A DNA stretch of 36,219 nucleotides from Nostocales cyanobacterium Centralia_MAG_434 (GCA_021324415.1 JAJPJF010000349.1:1-36219), one strand, 5' to 3'. Shown: positions 6,880 to 15,377, counted from the first letter of the stretch. Translations and numbers: made by a program. The notes: a model not told the origin generated them from the letters alone.

Positions 6880-7482
6880 ATGACTAGCTCAAGCAATGAT
6901 TTAATAACCTTAGCTCATTGGATGGCAGGAGATTTTAGTAACCAAAAACAATCTTTTGTCAATCCTAAACTTTACGCTCACATTCATATCTTTTTTCGTC
7001 CTTTATCATTTGAGTTTTTTTCTGGTATTGGTTTTTATTCTGAGCAAGTTTATGATTACGATTTATGGACTCCTTATCGCCAAGGAGTTCATCGACTAGT
7101 GGATCGGGGAGATCATATTTACATAGAAAATTACAGCCTTAAAGATCCAGTGCCTTATGCTGGAGCCGCACGAGAATTAGCTATTTTAAACAGCATCACC
7201 CCAGACTGTATTGAACGTCGTTATAACTGCTCAATGATTTTTCGGCGAGAGGGTGAGAGGTTTCGAGGCTCTGTGGAACCAGGTCATCAATGTTTAATTC
7301 TTCGCAATGGTAGGCAAACTTACCTGGAAAGCGAAGTTGAAATGACCGAGCATACGTGGGTAAGCCTAGATAGAGGTATGGATGTTGAAACTCACAAGCA
7401 GGTTTGGGGTTCCACAGCTGGACCTTTACGATTTGAAAAACGGGAAAGTTTCGCTCATGAGGTGCCTGCAAGTAGCTACTAG
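6880..7482 (+). CDS. cpeT: CpeT/CpcT-family phycobiliprotein lyase
   Basis: About 200 residues of the CpcT/CpeT family, which attaches bilin to the Cys-153/165 site of beta subunits. Seen: DLITLAHWMAGDFSNQKQSF at the start, a QVYDYDLWTPYRQGVHRL segment, the ENYSLKDPVPYAGAAR block, NCSMIFRREGERFRGSVEPGHQC, and the C-terminal SLDRGMDVETHKQVWGS with GPLRFEKR. The family normally starts close to TLAHWMAGDFS, so I choose the ATG at 6880; the ATG at 6841, just 1 nt past the cpeS stop, is in frame and would add 13 residues. No clear ribosome-binding site precedes either, which fits translational coupling to cpeS. CpeT (phycoerythrin) is favoured over CpcT (phycocyanin) by context only. Confidence 0.85.
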   Translation: MTSSSNDLITLAHWMAGDFSNQKQSFVNPKLYAHIHIFFRPLSFEFFSGIGFYSEQVYDYDLWTPYRQGVHRLVDRGDHIYIENYSLKDPVPYAGAARELAILNSITPDCIERRYNCSMIFRREGERFRGSVEPGHQCLILRNGRQTYLESEVEMTEHTWVSLDRGMDVETHKQVWGSTAGPLRFEKRESFAHEVPASSY

Positions 7483-7525
7483 TTCTTGTCAACATTTGGG
7501 AGCATCCCCTAAATGGAATAAGTAG

Positions 7526-7570
7526 AGCATTCGCGAAGCGTGTGCTTTGGACTCACGTCTCGCTCGCGTC
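7526..7570. repeat. GC-rich palindromic repeat in linker upstream region
   Basis: GCATTCGCGAAGCG near the left end and CGCTCGCGTC at the right end make a GC-rich stem-capable block (including the palindrome TTCGCGAA at 7530-7537) inside an AT-rich 250-nt gap. Blocks of this style are dispersed in filamentous cyanobacterial genomes. It is about 165 nt before the linker start, so promoter elements more likely lie downstream of it. Confidence 0.5.
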
Positions 7571-7733
7571 ATATATTCAGCGAGCAAGATACTCACACTA
7601 CAAAATAAATCTGACCATTCTGTATCTTGGCTGACAAAAATTGTTAAAAAAAGTCACAAAAAACCTAGTAAAAATTTGATAACTTAAATGCTCACATAGA
7701 TTGTTTACAAATTGTTTTGTGGAGATTCTCTAA

Positions 7734-8732
7734 GTGACTCGTATTTTTGTAAACCCAGCTTTTACTAACCCAGGATTAGAAACGACAAATCCAATAGAAT
7801 TGCGGTTAGGTGCCTCAGAAAGTGAGCTTGAAATTGTGATTCGGGCAGTTTATCGTCATGTGTTAGGTAATGCTCATATTATGGAGAGTGAGCGGTTAGT
7901 CGTCCCAGAATCTCAGCTGAAGCTAGGTGCGATTACTGTGCGTGAGTTTGTACGACTAGTTGCAAAGTCGGAGTTATATCGCTCTAGATTTTTTGACAAC
8001 TGCTACCGCTTTCGTGCTATTGAACTAAACTTTAAGCATTTGCTTGGTCGCGCTCCTGATGACTATAGCGAGATGATAGAACACAGCAACATCCTGGATG
8101 AATTTGGTTTTTACGCCGATATAGATTCATATCTTGATAGTGATGAGTATATCAATGCCTATGGAGAAAATGTTGTGCCATTTTATCGAGGCTATAAAAC
8201 TCAACCAGGTCAAAAGGCACTAGAGTTTACTAACATGCTCCAACTGCAGTATTACCATTGCAGTAGCGATAAAACCGTAGTGTCAAGTAATAAACCTCTG
8301 CTGCAACAAGCACTTATTACCAATACTCCTTATGGTAGGTCGAAGCCAACAGATATTAATGCTTTGTTAGCCGAGTTGTTCAAAAGTAAGCGAGATGCTG
8401 CCAAAGTGGATACCTACGAGCAAGCACGTCAGCGAGCAGAACAAGCCTTGCAGCAAAAGATTCAAGAACAAAAAAGCCAAATTGCGGCTTTGCAACAACA
8501 ACTGGCAGAACTCAAACCGTTTGCCGAAATTGGTGCAGCACAACTGAAGAGTAGTTGGCAGCCAGCCAGTAATGCTGAAAGTGAAAAAGAATATACCTAT
8601 TTGCAACACAAAGCTGACGCGCAAGCAGCACATATTACCGCTTTACAAGAGGAAATCGCTGATGCTCAACGGTTTGCCGCGATTGGAGAAGCTCGGTTGA
8701 ATAAGTGGCGCAGTCGTGTTTTTTCTAGTTAG
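7734..8732 (+). CDS. Phycobilisome rod-linker protein with coiled-coil tail
   Basis: 332 residues. Residues about 20-150 match the phycobilisome linker domain: [61 protein letters not shown] and [13 protein letters not shown]. Such domains sit inside phycobiliprotein hexamers and order the rods. The usual C-terminal CpcD-like domain is not seen. Instead residues about 205-332 are rich in Gln, Ala and Glu and predicted coiled coil, with a duplicated motif FAEIGAAQL (263-271) and FAAIGEARL (314-322), 51 residues apart and each followed closely by a Trp. The GTG start at 7734 has GGAGA 8 nt upstream. It may be a phycoerythrin-associated linker with another way of ending or anchoring a rod. Subtype not assigned. 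Confidence 0.85.
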   Translation: MTRIFVNPAFTNPGLETTNPIELRLGASESELEIVIRAVYRHVLGNAHIMESERLVVPESQLKLGAITVREFVRLVAKSELYRSRFFDNCYRFRAIELNFKHLLGRAPDDYSEMIEHSNILDEFGFYADIDSYLDSDEYINAYGENVVPFYRGYKTQPGQKALEFTNMLQLQYYHCSSDKTVVSSNKPLLQQALITNTPYGRSKPTDINALLAELFKSKRDAAKVDTYEQARQRAEQALQQKIQEQKSQIAALQQQLAELKPFAEIGAAQLKSSWQPASNAESEKEYTYLQHKADAQAAHITALQEEIADAQRFAAIGEARLNKWRSRVFSS

Positions 8733-9994
8733 CTGGTTGCTTTTGCTCTGATAAGCCAATCTGGATCATCAGAAGCAATCTCTCGAATGCTAGAGTCTCC
8801 TAACTGTTCTAATGCCATTAAAGCCGCATACTTTAAGTCCCAAATTGGAGTTTTCAAGATTGCCTTGAGTTCTGGAATAGCTCGCTCTTCTCCCAATTGA
8901 CCCAGAGCGATCGCACAAGCAGTACGGGATTTCTGAAACTGTGGTTCGCGATTGTGCAGGTTTTCTACCAATAAATCGTAGGCAGGAGTGTATTTCAGCC
9001 AGCCTAGAAGTTTCATAACATGGTAGTGGGCACCGTAATCGTTATGAGCTTTTTGGGCATAAGTTGCCAGGAGTGCTTCTGCTGCTTCCTGGCGATAAAC
9101 ATCTAATAAGGTTTTTGTTGCCAAATAACACCGCCCAAAATCAGTTTGATAGAGTTCATCAATCACAAAATTCAGTACAGGCGTGACATCGTACTCATGT
9201 ACTAGGTCAAGATCTTTGGGATGATCGTTCAGCACTTGCTCTAAGTAGGGTTGAAATTCTGTAAACGTAATTTCACCAGTACTGACACCTGTATCTAACA
9301 GTATACGTAATGCGCGCAGTCGAAACACCAGAGACACAGGACAACGTGCTATGTCTGGGATGGCTTTGTAGTAGCGTGAGTCAATCAGGTCTTGAATGCA
9401 GCCACGTCTTGCATTGACATTCGGACTCACAAGTAACGCCATGACCTTAGTGATTTCGGAGTAGTCACCCGTGAAACGGCAAACTGTGGCGATCGCCGCA
9501 CTACGGGTAGGTTCATCCTCAGCTTTTGTAAATTTTTTCACTCTCTCTAGCGCTGGTTTATAGTCAGCATTGGCTAGGGTATGAATAATGACACGGTGGA
9601 TCTGACCTGGTTTATCAAGTAATTGTGCCACTTCCTCAAGAATTTCAGGGTCTTTGGTATCAATTTCTCCAATCGCCCATACAGCATTCTCTACAGTATA
9701 AATATCATCATCGCTCAGGCACTGCCGAATCACTGGTAATGCGGACTCAACTTTCAATCGTCCTAAACTTTCTACAGCCTTGCGTCTGACGATGCGTTGA
9801 TCTAGTTCATCGGGATTACTGTTCTCAATTGCGCGGATCAAAGCCGCAATTGACTGTTCAGTGGGGAAGTTAATAAGATGCGAAACGGCAATATATTTCT
9901 CAGAAGGGTCATCAAGCTGTTCTATGGGTGTATCAATAATGGCGATCGCCTGTTCTTCTGTTAGCCCAAAGATATTAAAAAAACGCTTATCCAT
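8729..9994 (-). CDS. cpeY: CpeY-like phycoerythrobilin lyase (HEAT repeats)
   Basis: 421 residues, the usual length of CpeY, starting [17 protein letters not shown] and carrying HEAT/E-Z-type repeats ([72 protein letters not shown]). In Fremyella, CpeY attaches phycoerythrobilin to Cys82 of the alpha subunit CpeA, aided by the chaperone-like CpeZ. No gene with clear CpeZ features follows here; cpeYZ are adjacent in the classic arrangement. The gene converges with the linker gene, whose stop overlaps this one by 4 nt on the other strand. It diverges from the small-protein/cpeF-like pair across about 200 nt, which must hold both promoters. The start is the only one that gives the family N-terminus. 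Confidence 0.82.
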   Translation of the reverse strand: MDKRFFNIFGLTEEQAIAIIDTPIEQLDDPSEKYIAVSHLINFPTEQSIAALIRAIENSNPDELDQRIVRRKAVESLGRLKVESALPVIRQCLSDDDIYTVENAVWAIGEIDTKDPEILEEVAQLLDKPGQIHRVIIHTLANADYKPALERVKKFTKAEDEPTRSAAIATVCRFTGDYSEITKVMALLVSPNVNARRGCIQDLIDSRYYKAIPDIARCPVSLVFRLRALRILLDTGVSTGEITFTEFQPYLEQVLNDHPKDLDLVHEYDVTPVLNFVIDELYQTDFGRCYLATKTLLDVYRQEAAEALLATYAQKAHNDYGAHYHVMKLLGWLKYTPAYDLLVENLHNREPQFQKSRTACAIALGQLGEERAIPELKAILKTPIWDLKYAALMALEQLGDSSIREIASDDPDWLIRAKATS

Positions 9995-10190
9995 TGATCT
10001 ATAGATGGCTGAGGAGAGTAGCTTTAGTAGTGTTTACTAGCATAGTTGGTCGTGAGTCTCATTTGAACACTGTAGTAGGATGATTCACTTTGCTATAAAA
10101 ACTTAATCAATTGGGACGTAATCTGAGAAGATCAAACATAGATATTTAGCAACTAAATCTATCAATACACGTATATAAAAACAACAGATT

Positions 10191-10430
10191 ATGGATGAAA
10201 CTCCAGAACAAACAGCAGCCAATCCAGTAACTGTTCAAGAATTGGCAGAAGCGATCACAGAACTTGAGGAATATCGGGAACGTTTGGTCAACGAAACCAT
10301 GGAAACAGCAAAGAAGGCGAAGTTGATGAAACCAACTGTCATGGCACGATTGGAGCCAGAACTCAGCAGAATTGATAGCGCGCTTCAACAACTTCGCCAA
10401 CAGCAGGCTGAATTAGCTAGCAGTAACTAA
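10191..10430 (+). CDS. Small predicted coiled-coil protein upstream of cpeF
   Basis: 79 residues, rich in Glu, Ala and Gln, predicted largely helical: [19 protein letters not shown] and a heptad-like end LSRIDSALQQLRQQQAEL. No known domain is recognised. It ends 19 nt before the HEAT-repeat gene on the same strand, so they are probably cotranscribed, and it could assist or bind that protein. No strong ribosome-binding site precedes the ATG. That it is a real gene is supported by its position at the head of a likely operon and by the lack of a better frame; function unknown. Confidence 0.65.
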   Translation: MDETPEQTAANPVTVQELAEAITELEEYRERLVNETMETAKKAKLMKPTVMARLEPELSRIDSALQQLRQQQAELASSN

Positions 10431-10449
10431 GCCATAGGAAATAGACAAC

Positions 10450-11358
10450 ATGCCCAATGCTGAAACTCAAGCTGGAGAAGGAGTGGTTCATTTGTCTCAG
10501 GCAGAGACAGATGCCTTACTTGAGGCGGTTAGTAGCCAGCTAGCTCAAGACACCTTCAACCCAAATGACCAACAGCTTTTGAAGCAGATGGTTGAGAGTC
10601 TGGGAGATTCTCGAGGGATGGTGAGGTTAAGTTTTGCAGAGGCTTTAGGTGACATTGGTAAACCTGCCACTCCTTTTTTGCTAGACGCTTTGGCGAATCA
10701 CCCAAATCCAGTTGTGCGCAGAGCCAGCGCTAAAACCTTGACTCTGATTGCTGATCCACAAGCCGTCCCTACTTTGGTCAATGCGCTTCTCAACGATGAA
10801 GATACGGTTGTCAAAGGATCAGCAATTGGAGCACTTGCTAGGACAGGTGAGGCAGCAGTGCCAGCGTTATTGGAAATCATCGCGTCGCCAAATCATCCTG
10901 AAAGTACCAAAGGGCATGCAACATGGGCTTTGGCATTTATTGGAGCAGGTGCAAAAGAGCATGTTTACAAGGCGATCGCTTCTGATTCTCCAGAAGTTCG
11001 TGCTGCTGTGGTAGGGACAATAGCTAAAATTGCTCAAGAAGAACCCGAAGAGGGAGTATTCAACATCCTCGTTGACGCTCTAGGTGATCCATCTGAAATT
11101 GTGCGTTGCGAAGCAGCAGCCGTCTTGGGTAACCTCACCTATGAACCAGCAGTTCCTAACCTCATCGAGTTGCTGCATCATCCTGATTGGGAAAGCCGAA
11201 AAGCTGCTGCTTTAGCATTGATGAAAATTGGCGATCGCACTGCTATAGAACCTTTGCAAACTGCTTTAGCCGAGGAAAAGGAAGCAACGGTTCAAGCAGT
11301 AATCAAGTTAGCAATTTCCCAAATTGAAAGACTCTTAGATGAAGATTTTTGGGAATAA
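10450..11358 (+). CDS. cpeF: CpeF-like bilin lyase (HEAT repeats)
   Basis: 302 residues of HEAT repeats of the E/F lyase kind: RLSFAEALGDIGKPATPFLL, VRRASAKTLTLIADPQAVPTL, VKGSAIGALARTGEAAVPALL, HATWALAFIGAGAKEHVYKA, VRCEAAAVLGNLTYEPAVPNL and RKAAALALMKIGDRTAIEPL. Length and overall look fit CpeF (once called MpeV), which in Fremyella attaches the doubly linked phycoerythrobilin at Cys48/59 of beta-phycoerythrin. AGGA lies 10 nt before the ATG. It follows a 79-residue gene, probably in one operon. HEAT proteins are hard to tell apart by eye, so the exact name is less certain than the family. The tnpB remnant begins a few dozen bases past the stop. Confidence 0.72.
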   Translation: MPNAETQAGEGVVHLSQAETDALLEAVSSQLAQDTFNPNDQQLLKQMVESLGDSRGMVRLSFAEALGDIGKPATPFLLDALANHPNPVVRRASAKTLTLIADPQAVPTLVNALLNDEDTVVKGSAIGALARTGEAAVPALLEIIASPNHPESTKGHATWALAFIGAGAKEHVYKAIASDSPEVRAAVVGTIAKIAQEEPEEGVFNILVDALGDPSEIVRCEAAAVLGNLTYEPAVPNLIELLHHPDWESRKAAALALMKIGDRTAIEPLQTALAEEKEATVQAVIKLAISQIERLLDEDFWE

Positions 11359-11385
11359 ATTGCTGCTTCAAGTGGCACACTCCCG

Positions 11386-11411
11386 ACGCTCACCGCAACG
11401 GGCGAGAGCGT
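11386..11411. repeat. Subterminal hairpin at tnpB 3' end
   Basis: ACGCTC and GAGCGT arms enclose a 14-nt segment that contains a small CCG/CGG inner pair. It lies 8 nt past the tnpB pseudogene stop, where IS200/IS605 right-end structures and the guide-RNA scaffold are found. Confidence 0.5.
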
Positions 11412-11418
11412 GGGTTTC

Positions 11419-11797
11419 TCAGACAATCCGGCTATTGCGTAAGGAGGCGTTGAGCTTTAAGAACCGAGTGCCTACGGCTCTATTTTTGATATTTATAGCT
11501 GCATTGTGATCACGCTCAAGACTACAACCACACTGGCAAAGATGCCAACGTTCATGTAGCTTTTTAGGAACTTTGATTCCGCAATTAGAGCAATCTTAAG
11601 AAGTACCGGAAGCATTCACAGCAATTATCAGCAACCCAGCATTTTCGGCTTTGTGTCTCAGTATGGATAAAAAGCTTGACCATCCGGCATCATGCACAGA
11701 TTTGGCTAGTCTAGACTTTGAAATAGGCAACCATCTATCTATTTCTTTTGCTTGCTGTGTTGTCGGACGTAACTTGTATTGGTATGCTGTCCCTCAT
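11419..11797 (-). pseudogene. tnpB: tnpB (IS200/IS605 accessory nuclease), internally deleted
   Basis: Reading the minus strand, an ATG at 11797 leads, after an extra G that shifts the frame, into [20 protein letters not shown], the normal TnpB N-terminus. This is joined directly to the C-terminal part [30 protein letters not shown] and AVNASGTS, then an in-frame TAA where Gln is usual, then the zinc finger DCSNCGIKVPKK and RWHLCQCGCSLERDHNAAINIK, ending at a TGA at 11419. Only about 125 codons remain of roughly 400: the middle, with the first RuvC catalytic Asp, is deleted. The C-terminal RuvC Asp in ERDHNAA survives. Frameshift, deletion and nonsense codon make it non-functional as a nuclease. 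Confidence 0.88.
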
Positions 11798-11860
11798 TTG
11801 TTTATCACCTTCTTTTTCACATCTATGCTATCATAAACGTGGTATAAACAAGGGAACAAA

Positions 11861-12040
11861 ATGAAAAATAAAGAATTAAAAATCCGGATATCAGAACGTA
11901 GATTAAACAAAGTACGCTTATATGCTGCTTGGAAAGATAAAACTATGACTCAAGTTATGGAAGAGTTGATTGACTCGTTAGAAATCCCAGAGATAGACAA
12001 AAACTCAACTACACTTTTTTCTGTCAAACCTACGGTTTAA
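11861..12040 (+). CDS. Small ribbon-helix-helix (Arc/CopG-like) protein
   Basis: 59 residues starting MKNKELKIRISERRLNKVR and continuing YAAWKDKTMTQVMEELIDSL: a beta strand followed by two helices, the ribbon-helix-helix DNA-binding pattern. AAGGGA lies 6 nt before the ATG. Small genes of this kind often stand head-to-head with tnpB in cyanobacterial IS200/IS605-type elements and probably repress transcription. Unlike the neighbouring tnpB, this frame shows no stop or shift, so it may still be expressed or may have decayed more slowly. It is too short for common gene-finder cut-offs and easy to overlook. Confidence 0.7.
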   Translation: MKNKELKIRISERRLNKVRLYAAWKDKTMTQVMEELIDSLEIPEIDKNSTTLFSVKPTV

Positions 12041-12147
12041 TTCGCTAAAAGGGTGTTTCGTTTTTGTCCCGACATTTATCCCGTCACTGAATCAAAGATT
12101 ACAGCGCGGGGCTTCTGTTTGAGCTAGCTAAACTATCAGGAGTCCCG

Positions 12148-12167
12148 TGCTCACCCAAAGGGGAGCA
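12148..12167. repeat. Hairpin next to tex stop
   Basis: TGCTCACCCAAAGGGGAGCA forms a 5-bp stem extended by two CC/GG pairs after one mismatch. It lies 8 nt past the tex stop, so it could be the tex terminator stem (no U-run seen) or the left-end hairpin of the decayed element. Confidence 0.45.
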
Positions 12168-12175
12168 TTGGGAAC

Positions 12176-14335
12176 TTATTGCTTAATTGATTTCATCGAC
12201 AAACTAATCCGCTTTAATTTCTCATTAACCTCCAGCACCCGCACTTTTACAACCTGTCCTACCTTAACGACTTTTTTGGGATCATCTATGTATCTATCAG
12301 CAAGTTGAGAGATATGCACTAAACCATCTTGATGCACACCAATATCGACAAAAGCACCGAAATTAGCAACATTGGTAACTATACCCTCTAGTTCCATGCC
12401 CACCTTCAAGTCAGAGATTTCTTTAATTTCTTCTTTGAAGGTGGCATACTTAAATTCAGCTCGTGGATCTCTTCCTGGTTTTTCCAATTCATTGATAATG
12501 TCACGCAAGGTAGGTTCGCCTACAGTATCAGTGACATATTTCTTAAGATCTGTTTTCTTAAGCTGCTCTGCAATTAGGGTAATTTGAGTTAATGGTATTT
12601 TGAGATCAGAAGCGATCGCTTCCACGACAGGGTAACTTTCTGGATGTACGGCTGTGTTATCCAGTGGGTTGTTACCACCACGAATACGCAAGAAACCCCC
12701 AGCTTGTTCAAACGCCTTTGGTCCCAACTTCGGGACTTTGAGCAGTTCTCGACGATTTTTAAAAGCACCTTGCTGATTGCGATAGGCAACGATATTGTTG
12801 GCAATTGTGGGTGTAATCCCAGAGACAAAGGTCAGAAGTTCTTTGGAGGCGGTATTCAAGTCTACGCCAACAAAGTTAACGCAACTTTCTACAGTGGCAT
12901 CCAACTGCTTTTTCAACAATTTTTGATCTACATCATGTTGATATTGTCCTACACCAATGGACTTGGGATCAATTTTCACCAGTTCTGCAAGCGGATCTTG
13001 TAACCGACGACCAATACTAATGGCTCCGCGAACAGTAACATCTAAATCAGGAAACTCTTCCAGGGCAACTTTGCTGGCAGAATAGATCGAAGCCCCAGAC
13101 TCATTGACTATCACTTTAATGGGCTTACGTTCTACTGTTTGCAACACTTGTGAGACAAATTCATCCGTCTCACGAGAGGCTGTACCGTTGCCGATCGCAA
13201 TGAGTTCAATGTTGTACTTTTCAATGAGATTTTTTAGAGTTTGTGCTGCTTTTTGACGCTGTTCTGCTGATTGGTGAGGAAATATCGCTTGGTATTCCAA
13301 AAATTTTGCTGTTTGGTCTAGTACTGCTACTTTACAGCCAGTACGAAAGCCAGGGTCTATCGCTAATGTGGGTTTCATTCCCGCTGGGGCTGATAGCAAC
13401 AACTCTCGTAAATTTGCTTCAAACGTCTTGATTGACTCGATATCTGCATAGGTTTTCTTCTCTGAAATGACTTCACTGATTAGCGAAGTCTTCATCAAGC
13501 GGTTAAACGCATCTTTAATCATTGCTTGATAGAAATCCCGAATAGCACGAACTTTGGTATGAATTTCTTTCGACTCCAGGTAAGAAAGGACACAATCTTC
13601 GTCAAAAGAAATTTCGTATTGTAATATACCTTCATCTTCACCCCTAGCCAATGCCAACATATTGTGTGGAGCAATATTTTTGACACGCATCCGATAGTTG
13701 CGATACATCTCGAACTTAGTTGTCCCTTCAGGATGCTCATCTTTAATGTGAGACACAAACACCCCTTCCTCTAGCAAGTAATCGCGTATATACGCGCGCA
13801 ACTCTGCTTTTTCTGCCACCTCTTCTGCTAGGATATCAGCAACACCTTTCAGTGCATCCTCTATTGTCTTAACTCCTTTTTCCTCAGAAACATACTTCGC
13901 TGCCTCAGACTCTAGTGAAGTTGGTATAGCATTTTTGACATTCAAGGACTTGATGAACTCAGCAAGTGGTTCTAGTCCCTTTTCTCTCGCTGCAGTGGCG
14001 CGGGTACGTCGCTTGGGACGGAAGGGTAAATATAAGTCTTCCAATTCTGTTTTTTGAAAACAAGATTCGATTTTTGCTTGGAGCTCAGGAGTGAGTTTGC
14101 CCTGCTCTGAGATCGTACTTAGAATGGTAGATTTTCTTGCTTCCAGTTCTGTCAGATAACTATGCCTGTCAGCTAGGTTACGCAACTGGACCTCATTCAT
14201 TTCGCCAGTGCGCTCTTTGCGGTAACGTGCAATAAAGGGAATGGTTCCACCCTCTGCTAAAAGTTCCAGTGCATTTTGTACTTGATAGAGTTTAAGGTCT
14301 AATTCATCTGCTAGAAGTTGGGGAATGTTCAGCAT
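12176..14335 (-). CDS. tex: Tex family S1 RNA-binding protein
   Basis: 719 residues, near the usual Tex length. Domains in order: N-terminal helical Tex region (ELDLKLYQVQNALELLAEGG, PFIARYRKERTGEMNE, LYLPFRPKRRTRATAAREKG), YqgF/RNase H-like domain from about residue 319 (KPTLAIDPGFRTGCKVAVLD, IAIGNGTASRETDEFV), helix-hairpin-helix region about 490-555 (LNTASKELLTFVSGITPTIA), and a C-terminal S1 domain about 645-715 (GIVTNVANFGAFVDIGVHQD, GLVHISQLADRYI). Tex is a conserved nucleic-acid-binding protein linked to transcription and to RNA binding; its exact role is unsettled. The gene stands alone on the minus strand. Confidence 0.96.
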   Translation of the reverse strand: MLNIPQLLADELDLKLYQVQNALELLAEGGTIPFIARYRKERTGEMNEVQLRNLADRHSYLTELEARKSTILSTISEQGKLTPELQAKIESCFQKTELEDLYLPFRPKRRTRATAAREKGLEPLAEFIKSLNVKNAIPTSLESEAAKYVSEEKGVKTIEDALKGVADILAEEVAEKAELRAYIRDYLLEEGVFVSHIKDEHPEGTTKFEMYRNYRMRVKNIAPHNMLALARGEDEGILQYEISFDEDCVLSYLESKEIHTKVRAIRDFYQAMIKDAFNRLMKTSLISEVISEKKTYADIESIKTFEANLRELLLSAPAGMKPTLAIDPGFRTGCKVAVLDQTAKFLEYQAIFPHQSAEQRQKAAQTLKNLIEKYNIELIAIGNGTASRETDEFVSQVLQTVERKPIKVIVNESGASIYSASKVALEEFPDLDVTVRGAISIGRRLQDPLAELVKIDPKSIGVGQYQHDVDQKLLKKQLDATVESCVNFVGVDLNTASKELLTFVSGITPTIANNIVAYRNQQGAFKNRRELLKVPKLGPKAFEQAGGFLRIRGGNNPLDNTAVHPESYPVVEAIASDLKIPLTQITLIAEQLKKTDLKKYVTDTVGEPTLRDIINELEKPGRDPRAEFKYATFKEEIKEISDLKVGMELEGIVTNVANFGAFVDIGVHQDGLVHISQLADRYIDDPKKVVKVGQVVKVRVLEVNEKLKRISLSMKSIKQ

Positions 14336-14822
14336 TGGGTACTCTAGTCGAAAACGTTACTTTTTAAGGTAATATGCTTCTTGAGTTTCAAGAGTGCTAA
14401 GCTAGTTAAACAAACGGATTTTGAAATTTTAACTTGGAGATATTGTTGTTAAAAGTAACATGTTGTAAATAGAACCTTCCAGGTTCCAAAACTCATGATA
14501 CTTTTTCCAGAAATAGCTTTAATAAGCTTACATAAACACTTCTGTTTTAAGTTCAGAGGTGGCAAAAAATGTCCAAATTCTTCTTGATTCCATATTTGAG
14601 CGGGTTCACAACTGACTATTTTTTTAAAAAATGTAACAATAAAATGATAGGTATTACAACAGGGCGACAAGAAAGCCTATTCCAAACGTGGTCTGGGATG
14701 ATGCCGCCTATTGCTGTCAATTGTCACGGCTTATCTATAATGACAGTTGACATGATGACGTAAAATTCCCCTACTTTTGCGGGGTGATATGAGCTTAAAA
14801 GTATATTTGCGGTAAGCAGCCT
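14336..14822. other. Intergenic gap between tex and SUKH gene
   Basis: 487 nt with no convincing gene; short open frames here lack family features. It must hold the tex promoter at the left and the promoter of the SUKH gene at the right. Two structures are visible on the right: the inverted repeat TGTCAATTGTCA (14715-14726) with TGACAGTTGACA (14741-14752), one mismatch and a 14-nt loop, and a short CCCC/GGGG hairpin at 14768-14784. Confidence 0.6.
14715..14752. promoter_or_regulatory. Inverted repeat upstream of SUKH gene
   Basis: Two 12-nt arms, complementary at 11 positions, are separated by 14 nt and end 70 nt before the ATG at 14823. It may be an operator or a leader hairpin. No matching site was noticed elsewhere in the window. 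Confidence 0.3.
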
Positions 14823-15377
14823 ATGAGTGTAAATTTACAGACACTGTGGCAACGAATTGAAGCGCAAATTGTGCGTCATGAGCCCACTAAATGTGTTACA
14901 CCTCCCAAGGTCGCATCTGAGGAGGATATTGTTGAGGTGGAAACGTTACTCGGGGTCAAGCTTCCTGATGAGCTAAAAATGTTTTATCAGAAGTTTAGTC
15001 ATGATTGGGCTTGGCGTCTTGGTCGTTGGGTTATTCAACCTCTACCAGATTTGGGATTTCTGACAGACTGTATGCTGGGAACAACAGTTTCTGACCATGC
15101 ATTTACAGATAATGAACAATACTGGAATCCTAAGTGGATTGACTTTGCCGAGGATTTAGATGGGAAAAAGTTTATGTGTTTGAACTTAGATCCTGACACT
15201 GAAATTAAAGTTACAGATACAGAAAGCCTATTTACTCAGATGGAGGAGGTTTTTGAGTATGATCTGGAGGAGGGTTATATTGTCAGTGAAGGAGTGAACT
15301 TTCGAGATTGGTTAGAAGATTTACTGACTGAACTTGAATCTCAGGAGCAAACTCATGCTGTGCAAATGAAAAAATAA
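14823..15377 (+). CDS. SMI1/KNR4 (SUKH) family protein
   Basis: 184 residues with the SUKH pattern: LWQRIEAQIV, then ASEEDIVEVETLLGVKLPDE, LKMFYQKFSHDW, and later NPKWIDFAEDLDGKKFMCLN followed by DPDTEIKVTD, and a helical acidic tail (WLEDLLTELES). SUKH proteins are often immunity proteins to secreted or contact-dependent toxins, but many stand-alone members, like this one, have no known toxin partner; none is seen nearby. Strongly acidic, probably cytoplasmic. It is bounded by an inverted repeat upstream and a GTGGGTTAGG repeat hairpin downstream. Confidence 0.85.
   Translation: MSVNLQTLWQRIEAQIVRHEPTKCVTPPKVASEEDIVEVETLLGVKLPDELKMFYQKFSHDWAWRLGRWVIQPLPDLGFLTDCMLGTTVSDHAFTDNEQYWNPKWIDFAEDLDGKKFMCLNLDPDTEIKVTDTESLFTQMEEVFEYDLEEGYIVSEGVNFRDWLEDLLTELESQEQTHAVQMKK

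Larger units (their letters stand above)
11370..12175. mobile_element. Decayed IS200/IS605-family element
   Basis: The stretch between cpeF and tex holds a tnpB pseudogene (minus strand) divergent from a small ribbon-helix-helix gene (plus strand). Hairpins lie near each end: ACGCTC (11386-11391) with GAGCGT (11406-11411), and TGCTC with a matching arm over 12148-12167. IS200/IS605 elements carry subterminal hairpins rather than terminal inverted repeats, so exact ends cannot be fixed by eye. No tnpA (Y1 transposase) is present, so it could not move by itself. The TnpB guide RNA in active elements lies at the tnpB 3' end, here about 11370-11560 on the minus strand, and would be a relic. Confidence 0.7.

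Noticed and set aside
10146-10400. Minus-strand open frame of 84 codons over the small cpeF-upstream gene
   Set aside because: It is Cys/Phe-rich with no family features and lies antisense to a frame that fits an operon with the lyase gene.
11651-11836. 61-codon plus-strand frame inside the insertion element
   Set aside because: It is antisense to the recognisable TnpB segments and has no features of its own.
14569-14763. 64-codon open frame upstream of the SUKH gene
   Set aside because: Composition is unlike a gene, no family match is recognised, and it runs through the inverted repeat that looks regulatory.
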